30,434 bases of DNA from Candolleomyces eurysporus (Eukaryota; Basidiomycota; Agaricomycetes; Agaricales; Psathyrellaceae), in NCBI GenBank assembly GCA_027579435.1, contig JANBPK010000908.1, forward strand, positions 1 through 30,434, in the 5' to 3' direction. The notes under the pieces are model-generated. The model was given only the letters and a program-made list of their open reading frames with translations, searched no databases and was not told the origin of the DNA. Below, piece by piece: positions 21,700 through 30,434 of the stretch (within the stretch, counting starts at the first letter, position 1; every line of letters begins with the position of its first letter). Position numbers and translations under genes: made by a program.

Positions 21700-22031
21700 C
21701 AGCTGATTCCAAAACGATGGAACAAATTTGTTTTCTTTCGTTTCTGATGTCTTTTTTTTTAGTTGCGGAGCCTCACAAGCAAACATGCTCCGCGCACCAT
21801 ATCAGATTCGGCGTACCGTTCAATCAACTCCAGCTCACCCGCACAATACCCACCGCCACTAGGGTCATTACACAATCTATTATGTGACTAGTATGGGACT
21901 CCCTCCACTCCATTTACTCAGCCATGCCCCTTTTGAGTGTTTGGTTGGTAACGCCACTGCTCCGCAACTAAACAAATATCAGAAACGCAAGAAAACGGAA
22001 TCTTGTCTGGTGTATCGTTTTTGAACTAGCT
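21700..22031. mobile_element. MITE-like element with long terminal inverted repeats
   Basis: The left arm (21700-21771) and the right arm (21959-22031, read as its complement) align over about 70 bp. They share AAAACGAT, GTTTTCTT(T/G)CGTTTCTGAT and TTTAGTTGCGGAGC. The arms differ by several substitutions and small indels, so the copy is not fresh. The interior of about 190 bp has no coding capacity, as expected for a miniature inverted-repeat transposable element or a foldback element. A TA sits near each outer edge, but I could not fix a target-site duplication, so the superfamily is open. Confidence 0.72.
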
Positions 22032-22322
22032 ATAAACTCGAAGATGGAGGATGTACCGAGAACTATATATATTCGTGCCATATCCGAATCCAGGACATAA
22101 ATACATTTGTGTGAATCACTTTATCTCCAAGATCCAGGTTGTTGTAAATGGATGAGTTTTGGTCCATCAGCCCACAGATTGGGGGCATACTTGTAGTGAG
22201 AGAGTTTGATACATCTTAAGCGAAGTTGGCACTTCACCTTCAGGTGAAATATCCGAAGGGGCCGTAGGTGGCCTTTGGGAGTGGGGTATTAAAGTGTGAT
22301 GGGGCTTCGGGAAGAGGCCCTG

Positions 22323-22571
22323 TTAAGCGGTGGGGGTGGGGTCGGAGGAGCAGACCCTGGGACTATCCCGGTCCAAGCCATCCAAAGGCGGGAGCGATCT
22401 CAATAGAAGTCTTGGACAGCGGCACAAGTCGAGTTGGGACAGACATTTGGAGATGCGATCTTTGAGTTTCTCGATCTCTTGGGTTTGTGTGGCTATTATT
22501 TCTGTCATCGACAGTTCGGAAGGCCTGGATTTGGACGGCTCTCCTCGCTGTCTCGCTTGGTTCCGAGGCAT
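22323..22571 (-). pseudogene. Partial duplicate of the coiled-coil gene's 3' end
   Basis: The minus-strand frame reads NQARQRGEPSKSRPSELSMT, then EIEKLKDRISKCLSQLDLCR, then CPRLLLRS. This lines up with the C-terminal part of the coiled-coil gene (YQTRQRGDASE ... EIARLKDRVEECHSQLSMCC / CPRRLERS). The match is also visible in the DNA (CTCCTCGCTGTCTCGCTTGG against CTCCTCGCTGTCTTGTTTGG). Sequence upstream of 22600 no longer matches, so the coil and membrane part are missing. It lies about 1 kb 5' of the intact gene, in the same orientation. It is either a decayed tandem paralogue or a short new gene; I favour decay. Confidence 0.75.
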
Positions 22572-23906
22572 TTTTTTGACTCGGGTACTACGGGGGGGTC
22601 AATGCGTGCCAAGACGGTGCTTCCGGCATGTGCAGCCATCACTCCGGCCGCTGATTCCGGTCAAAAATGCCTCGGTACTTGCNCNGTGCGAAGCATCGGC
22701 CACTTCACACAGGTATATGTCTTAACAGACCACTTTGGCAGAAGGCCGTTGCAGTGCACGGCAGTACGAGCCTTTACGAGGGCTGTACATTGCTCGCACT
22801 TCGAGGTGGCAAGGCACTCGCTGACGCACGCCTGCGGCGTGCTTGCGCTCGTGCGGCTTCCCTCCTCTATGGCATTTGACACACAGTATCTGTTGTGCTC
22901 GATACCTACCACATATCTTGTCCTTTGTTCGGAGGAACGAGACCTGGACCCGTTCGGTTATCGAATATGATAGGTATCGGGAAAACCCGACTAGCCAGAG
23001 CCCGGCACCTCAGAAACATACATCCGGCTTCGGACATTGCCGATTTTTGCTACTTATTATGGAAGGTGCAAAACTCGGCGCTCTTGGCATTTTGGGCTCG
23101 TTTCGATTAAAAGAACGAGCTTTCCTTACGTAAAGACTCGTAAATAATCATGGTGCAATGTGACAACCAGCTCCAACTGATACAGGTAATAGAGTTCTCT
23201 CACAAGACGGCGACCTTGATCTTCTTGGGTAATCTACAGCGTCTGTCTCTCTCGGCAATGTCAGTGACTGGAAAGCCAAATTCTCGCTATTATTGTTGAA
23301 CACGTCAGAGAGACAGAATATAGGCGCTGCAGTGATGAATTTAGTTTAGCTGAAACTGACACGAAGTTCGCAGATTCTCAGCGACTTGGCTGCAGCACTC
23401 GCTGAGCTAACATTATCCAATCTTTCAGGGTCCAACGAGTTTTCTTGTCAAGGGCGACGTTAACGGACCACGTTCTGACTGGGACCAGATTCGAAGGATT
23501 GCCTGGAGGGCCCTTGAGCTTCCCGTCACAAGTACGTGATCTATGGTTGACCACCTTGAAGGTGTCTAATGCGGTAGTTGGCTTCGGCCTCTCCCATTCT
23601 TTTTACCAAGGTCTAGCGACACACCGATGGCCCTCACCATTGAGTCCAGTGGGACTTACTGAGGCTGGTCAAGGCCTCCTCGTTCTCTCGTCTCTCAATT
23701 ATATACCTCGCAGGATGTTTCTGATTATCTTTGGCTGGTCTGTTGGAATCTAGTGTTCTTGTGTGAGTAGGGCTATAGTGAGTTTGTGCAATGGGTGGTA
23801 GAAGCACATTTGAACTCGTGGTCATCACTGTTGCTATTTCCAGCTTGAGACTAGTTGTTCCGAGAGTACTTATTCCCTGAGATCGATAGGCGCCTACAGT
23901 ATCAAG
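22572..23906. other. Intergenic region without a secure gene
   Basis: A Cys-containing open frame on the minus strand (22661-22912; CVSECLATSKCEQC) could be a relic of a Cys-rich protein, but it has undetermined bases and no start or splice support. The plus-strand frame at 23445-23753 has no recognisable features. I see no repeats here. Confidence 0.4.
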
Positions 23907-24920
23907 ATGGCAGAAACCACCACTACCACCACCACTGCTGCTGCTGCGTTTAACCCTACTGCCACCCCCGCCAGTGAGAAGAGATACTATATTGAGCCAG
24001 TCACTTTCAAGGTAGAGTGCATGCCAGCTGATTAGGCGTCGACGGTCCATTAACCAGACTTATGTATCAGGTTGAAAATAAGATTTATCGCGTTCCGAGA
24101 CATGGCTTTGTAGAGTCATCAGATGTTTTCGAAAACATGTTCACTTTACCACAATCGGACGGCTCTGAGGGGCAAACCGACGACAACCCCATCCAATTGC
24201 CTTCGTGTACGGTATTCGAATTTGAAACCTTGTTGGAGGTTCTCTATCCACCTCGGTAAGTGATACTTTCCTCTGTCAAGGAATATATCGAGCTCGTGTC
24301 GTTGTTGATATCTGATGCTGGAAATCATCTTATCAGACGTTCCATCCCAACTTCTCCAAAGCCTCTGTCAAAGGACCAGCTCATTGCCCTGTTGAAACTG
24401 TCGACTCAGTGGGCTATGGATGAGGTAGGCCGTCTTATGATATTCATAATTTTCAAGTCCTACCACGCTGTAACAGATACGCACTTTCGCCATTGCTGGT
24501 ATTTCCAGAATCTCACTGGGGACGATTGAGAAGGTTCTTCTGGCCAAACAATTCAAGGTGGAAAAATGGCTTATGGAAGGTTACACATCGTTGATTCGGT
24601 CCTGGGGCTCCATTCCGCTTGAGGAGACGGCAACTAGCCTTGGATGGGAAGTCACAGCTCGAGTCATGGATCTTGCATTCAAAGTCATGCCCACAGGCTT
24701 TGATTTGGCTTGTTCTGTGTCGCTGGGCACCAATCGATGCAATCATGATTATCGTAGTCAACGTGTAGACTTCACCACGAGGTCCATTTGCTTTAACTGT
24801 AACCGATGCGAAGGAGCTACTGTTTACTTGACTCCTTCAAATGTCCGGGCTCAGTTGACCTCCGACAGGCTCCCTGACGCAATAAAAGCAGCCTTTAAAG
24901 CAGAATTTGACTCTATGTAG
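23907..24920 (+). CDS. BTB/POZ-domain protein 1
   Basis: The exons are 23907-24011, 24071-24255, 24337-24424 and 24477-24920, giving 273 aa, with introns of 59, 81 and 52 nt. The BTB fold is recognisable from the pattern F.VENKIYRVPRHGF, SSDVFENMFTLPQ, NPIQLPS, FETLLEVLYP, LLKLSTQWAMDEIRTFAI and KWLMEGYTSL. BTB domains mediate homo- or hetero-oligomerisation and often bind cullin-3 or transcription partners. The N-terminus has a Thr run then an Ala run (residues 4-14), probably disordered. The C-terminal 70 residues hold five Cys and a His (C205, C214, H216, C231, C234, C237) and may bind a metal. All three introns sit at the same points as in the gene at 26663, so the two arose by duplication. 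The function of this fungal BTB subgroup is not established. Confidence 0.9.
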
Positions 24921-26662
24921 CATTTCTTCGTCATTTACAAAGCGTAATGCACATGTTTACCTGCGGCCCACGTGCACCCCTTCCGTTTCTGGGATTGAAT
25001 TCACAAAGAGCTCTTGACCACAAGAGATGATCGATGACCGCGCTACCCGACAGTCCGAGTGAGAGAACAGTCTTTCTGCTAAGGTCCAGCGAGCATTCTG
25101 AAAGGCGAGGGCTAAGATCAGTGTCTTCCGGAAGTCAAATTCGAAAGGCGGGCAAAAGTGTTAGCGCTGAAGTCACAGAGATCCCCAGCTTCTTGCACTG
25201 TATTGATGCACTTCAGCCACAGACATAGGGGTTTGGTAACGAGTTTTCAAGTTTGCCGTCACTAAACTCTGCATTCGTTATACCATGTTTCTCGTAAAGG
25301 GCAAGCTGCCGTCATCGAGCACTGCAAGCTGTGGTCAATGTTTTCCGTAATCTAGTAGGTACGGAGCATTCCTGAAACGCTACAAAACCTTGGCTCAGCG
25401 TCTACAGCTCTTTCAATCGGGATCTGGCGACACATAGGTACTGCCCTTTCTTTGGAACATGTCTAAAATTCCGAGTCAACGAACCTTTTGATATACCACC
25501 TGTGGTCAATGGGACAATGCTTTGCATGACAGTTCTCCGAGGGTGGCAGGAGCTGAGAGGTTCCATTTGTGCCGGAGGGCTGGATAGGGGACAGCAGAAA
25601 AAGTGAACTGAAATTCCAAATTACCATCAGAACTCGGAGTTGGAATGGTTATCGCTTAATTATTGCTTCATCACCGCGCAAGAACACGAAGAACAGAACG
25701 GGCAATGAGAATATATCACGGTAAGTCAATATGGAAACTCGCCTTCTCCGTGTGTAGAGACCAGCGAGATGCCTGATTGACAGTGACTGTATCTTCTGCG
25801 GGACCCCTTCTGCTCACGGCTACGGGAGATTCGTGCAACAGGAACCCCTAAACGTGCCAGGGACGGTGGACCCCAGAACGAGTCAGGCGCAGATGGAGTA
25901 GCTCTAACTGAAACGATCGAGAAAAAAGCCTGTACCGTATTGTCCATTGCATCCAAGGACAAATACCCGGGGACAGGGTGTGTCGATTCCGAAGCAGGGC
26001 AAGAAATTTGTGCACCAAATGGAGGCCGTTGATTTTATCCAGTTATCAACCCTGTGCATATCGGTGGTGCTACGTGGAGGAAGAGAGTGTTAAGCTCAGA
26101 TCCATAAATGGTGAATCGTCTCTTTCCAGGGGGCAAGAATTCGACGGGCTGACTTGTTTTGTGCAGATGGTGTAAGGAAAAAGGAGGAAAGCGACCCAGG
26201 TTTGCCGTGGAATGAAGCGATAGGATGCATTGACTGGGGCAGAATTGCCGATGTAGAGGAGGGTTGGGATAGTTAAACGAAGTCAGGAGGAATGACCCTC
26301 GGCCAAGGCACGAGTCCAGAAGCGCTTGGGCGCTGCCATGTCTTGATCTCTAGATTGATACTCCCGACCCGTGAAGGAAGATGATACTAGATCAGTTTTC
26401 AGTTTGCAAAACGTTCTTAACCTAGCCTCCTGTAATCAGTCTACCGATCTTCGTCTTTTTTTTGGGGTTCCATTGCTTTTCACGTCGACATACCGGAAGC
26501 GGGCTAGGTTCGCAGAGGGACTCTGGGAGAATAATGGAGCTTCCGCCGACGGACAGCCCCCGTCTCCGACGATGAGTCGTCGGAGTCGGAATTCAATCTT
26601 CAGGGTCGTTCCGCCCGTCCCCTTGAATTCAAATTGAACTACTCCTTTCACCTCCCTTCTAG
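24921..26662. other. Intergenic spacer between the two BTB genes
   Basis: This 1.74-kb stretch has no supported gene. A minus-strand frame at 25726-25962 is Arg/Ser-rich, but lacks splice partners and motifs. The 220 bases before 26663 are rich in GGAG/CTCC and short inverted words (CCGACGATGAGTCGTCGG at about 26566-26583, a near-perfect palindrome). No tandem repeats were found. Confidence 0.5.
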
Positions 26663-27655
26663 ATGGCTACCGTCCCTTCGCCCGCACCAGCAAGAAATTT
26701 CCAGTATGAACTGGTCACATTCAAGGTTAGGCATCATACTTCCTCAAACCTGTTGACTAAAATGAATGGCCCCTAACTACTGCTCTAGGTAGAGGGTGAA
26801 CTTTACAGGGTGCCTCGGCATGGATTCATCGAGTTTTCTGAAGTCTTTCGAACCATGTTCACTCTTCCACAATCAACCGAAATCAATTCAACGGAGGGGG
26901 AGAATGACCATAATCCCATAGAATTACCGTCGTGCACGAAGATCGAGTTTGAAAGCCTGCTGGAGGTTCTGTATCCGTCCGCGTGAGTCCCTGTTCACTG
27001 ATAGGCAGTTGACGAAGCTGAGCAGAGAGAATTGAAGGAAACCGGTGTCTAATGAGTTGTCTAAGGAACAGTTGATTGGGGTGTTGAAGCTTTCTACGCA
27101 ATGGGCGATGGACCAGGTGTGTTTTCGAGCCTGGCTGTCATCATTTCAAAATCCCTCTTATCCAGGCGAATCTGTTTCCCGCACCAGATCAGGGCATTTT
27201 CCATTGAACAATTGTCGAAAATACCGGCAAGCGCGATCGAGCGAATCCTATCAGGCAGGTCGTACGACGTCCCGAAGTGGCTCATGGCTGGTTACCTCGC
27301 GTTGATCGACGTTCAGCGTTGCGGTCCTATTTCTGTGGAAGATATAGGCGAAAGCCTCGGCTGGGAGACCGCAGCCCGCATCATGGATCTCAGAGTCAAG
27401 GCAAAGGCTTACCCTGTGCTCGAGGTATCCTCGAACATTCCCTGCAGGGGCTGCCATCGCTTGCCTGCCAATGTCGAGTACAATTCTGCGGCAAAGTTGA
27501 ATACGACCCTGTTGGGTTGTCCTACACCGAATTGCCCAGTCACTTTTGCGAGGGTTACGAAGAAGGTCGAGACGGATGTTCCACTTGCTGGGCACGCTTT
27601 AAAGGACGCTGTCAAGGCGGCGTTTCCTGCCGATTTTGGTACAACCCCATCCTGA
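26663..27655 (+). CDS. BTB/POZ-domain protein 2
   Basis: The exons are 26663-26725, 26789-26982, 27038-27116 and 27188-27655, giving 267 aa, with introns of 63, 55 and 71 nt. It is a paralogue of the gene at 23907 throughout: LVTFK / VEGELYRVPRHGF, FSEVFRTMFTLPQS, NPIELPSCT, FESLLEVLYPS, LSKEQLIGVLKLSTQWAMDQ, IRAFSIEQL and KWLMAGYLALID. The N-terminus is shorter and lacks the Thr/Ala runs. The C-terminal region has CRGC (198-201) and, 21 residues later, CPTPNC (223-228), a spacing like a zinc ribbon or knuckle. Cys positions are only partly shared with the first copy. Function is inferred to be protein-protein adaptor; the partner is unknown. Confidence 0.9.
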
Positions 27656-27932
27656 ACCTATTTTCGTGGGGCAGAGCCGGGGCCGGGCTTTCGGCACTGT
27701 AGCTACTCGCTTGTCGAGCTGACATATACCATTTATTTATTCTGGAACTGATCTGCAGACTATTTCTCGTACTCAAGGAACCTTCTACCAGTACTAGGCT
27801 CAATCTCAAAGGCACAATCTCAAAGGCACCAAACCCTCACTCGCATACTTCGGAGAAAATTATGATGATTAAGAAGGTACAGAACAGACTAAAGTGTTCA
27901 ATGCGTCATCGTATCTCAACTCCAGCAGCAGC

Positions 27933-28334
27933 TCAATCTTTATTCAGCTTTGCCTGCTTCGCCTTCAGCTCTTCGCGACTCTGCACCGAGACCGTTAACG
28001 TCAACCCATAGTACAACGATAGCAAGGTACTCACCAAAGCCGGCGGCAGGTTATCCCTGATCTGCTTACTGGGGACGTAAGGATCCCTCGCATGGAATGC
28101 TTGTGTGGGGGTACCACCACTCTGCAGGCCGCTGTGTCGGTCGCGTTGGAGGTCCGCGGGGTCGTTTGTTTTCTAGAGAGAGTTCGAAGTCAGTACTCAT
28201 TAGTTAACAAGAGAACAACTAAAACATAGAGAAGGGGGAGAGAAAAGGTGGGAGTAGGGACGTACAGCTGGGTGGGGCAAGATGTTGAACCTCTGCTCCT
28301 GCTCTTTCTTGCTAACGTTATCCGAGGGAGACAT
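27933..28334 (-). CDS. Small conserved-looking 84-aa protein
   Basis: The exons, in coding order, are 28334-28266, 28172-28035 and 27980-27933. Introns are 93 and 54 nt, both in phase 0. The protein starts MSPSDNVSKKEQEQRFNILP and ends SREELKAKQAKLNKD, with a middle YVPSKQIRDNLPPAL. The pattern of a short charged N-terminus, HPA, a VP(S/T)K motif, then an LSREELKAK tail recalls small uncharacterised fungal proteins I have seen, but I cannot name the family. It is hydrophilic, with no signal peptide or membrane segment, and likely cytosolic or nuclear. A TATA-like box and a CRE/CCAAT pair lie upstream. All splice sites are canonical and the frame is continuous. Confidence 0.75.
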
Positions 28335-28472
28335 TGCTAAGACAAATAGAGTGAAGAGAAGTAGTAGTAATGCGAGTCGGTTGAGTGAGTACGTGGTCGA
28401 GATGACTTTCGAGTTATCGTTATCGTGGGTTGGGTGAATGAGTTGGGGGATCAGGTAAAGCAGTTCGAGCTC

Positions 28473-28478
28473 TTTATA
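28473..28478 (-). promoter_or_regulatory. TATA-like box of the 84-aa gene
   Basis: TATAAA on the minus strand (context GGATATAAAGAG) lies about 140 bp upstream of the ATG at 28334, a plausible core-promoter position. Confidence 0.45.
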
Positions 28479-28596
28479 TCCTAATTCTGCGATATCAAGA
28501 CGTACGATGACGATTACTACGCATGCGGTGCTGCGCTCCAAAACGCCTCCACGGAGCTTCCAGTCAGACGAAGGCCAGTCTAGCGCTCGAGAACGG

Positions 28597-28609
28597 TGAC
28601 GTCATTGGT
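28597..28609. promoter_or_regulatory. CRE palindrome followed by inverted CCAAT box
   Basis: An exact TGACGTCA (28597-28604) overlaps ATTGGT, the complement of ACCAAT (28604-28609). CREB/ATF and CCAAT-factor sites side by side about 265 bp upstream of the 84-aa gene are a typical eukaryotic promoter arrangement. Binding is not shown by the sequence itself. Confidence 0.5.
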
Positions 28610-28924
28610 TATCGGCTATGAATCGACGCCGGCGAACCCGCAGCCGCAGCCACAAATTTAGGGGCTCTTCATTCGAATAAGGGAGGGTTCTGTCTGCGGA
28701 CGGTATTGATGATTGACTAGAATTACAGAATGGTTGTATAGGAAAGGCATAGTGCGAAGTCAAGGTAAATAGGGCCGTAGGCAGGATGCAAGGTGTATAT
28801 CGATGAAGATGAAATCAATCGCATAGAACATGAGGCAAGGGAGAAGCCAACCACCCCGGAATAAATCAATGGTGATTTCTTCCTCCCCTCGGGTAGGGCT
28901 CGTCGATTCCAGAAGTTCGTACAT
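28610..28924. other. Intergenic, between the 84-aa gene and calmodulin-like gene
   Basis: This is the 3' flank of the calmodulin-like gene and the far upstream flank of the 84-aa gene. No further gene or repeat is visible. Confidence 0.5.
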
Positions 28925-29878
28925 TTAGTTCACACCCATCATCTACAATATTCGAATCAATACAGATGGATCGAGGTGACAGTTGATTTGGTGCTTACCC
29001 GTTTGAATTCTGAGCGGCGAGAAAGAGAAAGGCGACGAGTTTAGTTAGCCTAAGCACCAGGGATTCGTTCCGCCGGGGAACTCACCGAGGAAATCGATCT
29101 CTCCATCGCCATTGCCATCGGCTTCCTCGATCATTTGCTGGATCTCCTTCTCGGATAACGATTCACCTAAGATACGATGTACATCCGTGAGCAACACGAC
29201 CGACTTGGCTGCACTGCACTGTGCGAAGGAGGTGGATCGATCGAAGGACGTACCCAAGCGCTTCATCACCTCCTTCAACTCGACCTTGCTGATGCTTCCA
29301 CTCCCATCTTTGTCAAAGACCTGGAAAGCCTGGTACAACTCTTCCTCTCCACTAGCGGTCGAGCGGGACATCATCTCGAGGAATTCCTCGAAATCGACGG
29401 TACCATTGCGGTCCTTATCGATCTCGTTGATCATGTCGCGAAGTTCTGTTTCGGTGGGGTTATGGCCAAGGGAACGCATGGCGGTTCCTAGTTCTGAGGC
29501 GCTGATTGTGCCATCGCCGTCTAGATGTGACATTCATTGCGAATGGGTTCGAGAAGTCAGTGAATTGGACTCTGTGCTGGGGCGCGATATGGGGAAGTGG
29601 AAGGAGGAGAGGACATACCTTTGTCGAAGAGAGCGAAAGACTCTTTGAAGGCTAGAAGGTCGTGTGCGGACCCGATGAGATAGATGCTTGCAGAGTCAGA
29701 ACCGCAGACGTACTCTGGATCTGATCTAGAGTTGGTGGCGCGAGTTAGTTTCGGGATGCAAGGGTAACAACGGTGGGCGGTGATTACCTTGAGACTGCAA
29801 TGCAAAGCACAGTCGATGCGCGTTAACGATATGGATTGGAAGAGCAATTCAGTGGTAGCGTACGAGTTTTGCAGCCAT
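28925..29878 (-). CDS. Calmodulin-like EF-hand protein with micro-exons
   Basis: This is a four-EF-hand calcium sensor of the calmodulin family, 147 aa (calmodulin is usually 149). The exons, in coding order, are 29878-29864 (15 nt), 29794-29788 (7 nt), 29725-29714 (12 nt), 29651-29619, 29520-29254, 29166-29086, 29009-28999 (11 nt) and 28942-28925. Seven introns are 56-98 nt, all GT-AG. Joining the tiny exons yields [20 protein letters not shown], which matches the calmodulin N-terminus and validates them. Calcium loops lie at 21-32 ([12 protein letters not shown]), 57-68 ([12 protein letters not shown]), 92-103 ([12 protein letters not shown]) and 128-139 ([12 protein letters not shown]). 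All four keep Asp at position 1 and Glu at 12, so all should bind calcium. The central linker is two residues short, and the C-terminus is FKRMMGVN rather than FVQMMTAK. It is either the organism's calmodulin in a diverged form or a close paralogue. Calmodulin acts in the cytosol and nucleus on kinases and calcineurin. Confidence 0.93.
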
Positions 29879-30434
29879 TGCAGATCGTGTGATTGGTGCA
29901 GGGAAGGTCGCTTGAGATCGAGCTCGAGCTACAAGGAAAATGCAGACCTCTCTAGGATCTATATCGATGGAGGAAAGATTGTAAGCGAGCTTGAACCAAA
30001 TGATGGCGTTTATATTCGTGGGGTGGTAGCTAAGCGCCGAACACCTGGGACTAAGTGGTATGTTCTTAGTTCCGAGTTCAGCAGACCGCTCGGGATCCTC
30101 CTACTAAGTTTGTCTTGGTTCTTTTGCCTGGAGGTGTTTAATTAGAAGGAGGGTATTTCTATCCTCGGAAGGTTAAAGGGTCGATAGCCCTTCGGCTCTT
30201 CGATCAATAGACGGCTGGCAGAGCGAAGGACACGGAAAAGACCTAAGCAGCCGGACCCTAACCTGAAGGCGTAGCCCTATTAACCTCAGGCTGTCAGGAT
30301 CATCCGCTTCCCTTTTCCTCCTCTCATGCTTGTATGAGCACAACAGGCAGCTCAGCGGCCGGGGCAGTAGGTGAGAAAACCATCGTGCATAGCATCAGCG
30401 GGCAGTGACTCAGCGGAATAGGCGCGTCCTCATG
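29879..30434. other. Right-end region upstream of the calmodulin-like gene
   Basis: This region should contain the promoter and 5' UTR of the calmodulin-like gene. No gene is recognised; the plus-strand frame 29780-30145 overlaps the calmodulin exons in antisense and lacks motifs. A small AGCC-CTTC-GGCT hairpin lies near 30190. No tRNA could be folded. Confidence 0.4.

Noticed and set aside
22661..22912. Cys-rich minus-strand frame, perhaps a Zn-cluster relic
   Set aside because: Cys spacing does not fit a Zn2Cys6 or other finger; it includes undetermined bases and has no start.
25726..25962. Arg/Ser-rich minus-strand frame in the BTB spacer
   Set aside because: No homology, no convincing splice partner and no promoter signal.
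29112..29648. 178-codon plus-strand frame
   Set aside because: It is antisense to the calmodulin-like exons and introns and has no domain.
29780..30145. 121-codon plus-strand frame with [10 protein letters not shown]
   Set aside because: It overlaps the calmodulin first exons in antisense; the Cys run comes from the complement of coding and intron sequence, and no promoter or splice support was seen.
30160..30434. tRNA or structured RNA at the right edge
   Set aside because: Only a short AGCC/GGCT hairpin forms; no cloverleaf, A box or B box is visible.

Overview
The window is nuclear DNA of a filamentous basidiomycete, most likely an Agaricomycete (mushroom-forming fungus). Every gene I could reconstruct is split by short GT-AG introns, mostly 46-98 nt. 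The gene families also fit: a CxC2-type KDZ transposase, tandem BTB-domain genes with matching intron positions, and large proline-rich proteins of a type I associate with Agaricomycetes. Scattered N calls show that the assembly contains a few uncertain bases. All exon structures below were worked out by hand from splice signals, reading-frame continuity and, where available, family motifs.

Left part (1-6700). About 1.2 kb is packed with a short, nearly palindromic motif (core GTGGTGCATCAC). A complete 9-exon KDZ transposase gene follows on the minus strand (1389-4991), and a small basic-N-terminus gene diverges from it (5880-6629). The shared upstream region holds two clear copies and one degenerate copy of a roughly 350-bp unit. 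Each clear copy carries a CRE palindrome, and the first still carries a decayed start of the divergent gene. This looks like a two-gene KDZ mobile element, although I could not find its terminal repeats.

Middle part (6700-14400). Three genes share an N-terminal helical domain of about 65-75 residues (pattern W...Q..(F/W)L...Y...FL..(F/Y)) that ends at a phase-0 intron in the same place. They are a short minus-strand copy (6719-7135, possibly longer), a 137-aa copy (10234-10697) and a full-length 884-aa member (11262-14372). The full-length gene is open only if the single N at 12940 is a surplus base. A small two-exon orphan lies at 9416-9845.

Repeat-rich part (14400-19000). This stretch holds a minisatellite and three rearranged Hsp70 pseudogene fragments on both strands. 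It also has an approximately 175-bp satellite array (about 16690-18440) interrupted by a 159-bp insert, and many more copies of the GTGGTGCATCAC motif. It has the character of heterochromatin.

Right part (19000-30434). A 402-aa membrane-anchored coiled-coil gene (20054-21321) is followed by a MITE-like inverted-repeat element and a partial duplicate of the gene's 3' end. Then come two tandem BTB genes (23907-24920 and 26663-27655), an 84-aa conserved-looking small gene (27933-28334) and a calmodulin-like gene (28925-29878). The calmodulin-like gene is read through eight exons, including micro-exons of 7, 12 and 11 nt. I see no tRNA, rRNA, CRISPR array or prokaryotic signal.
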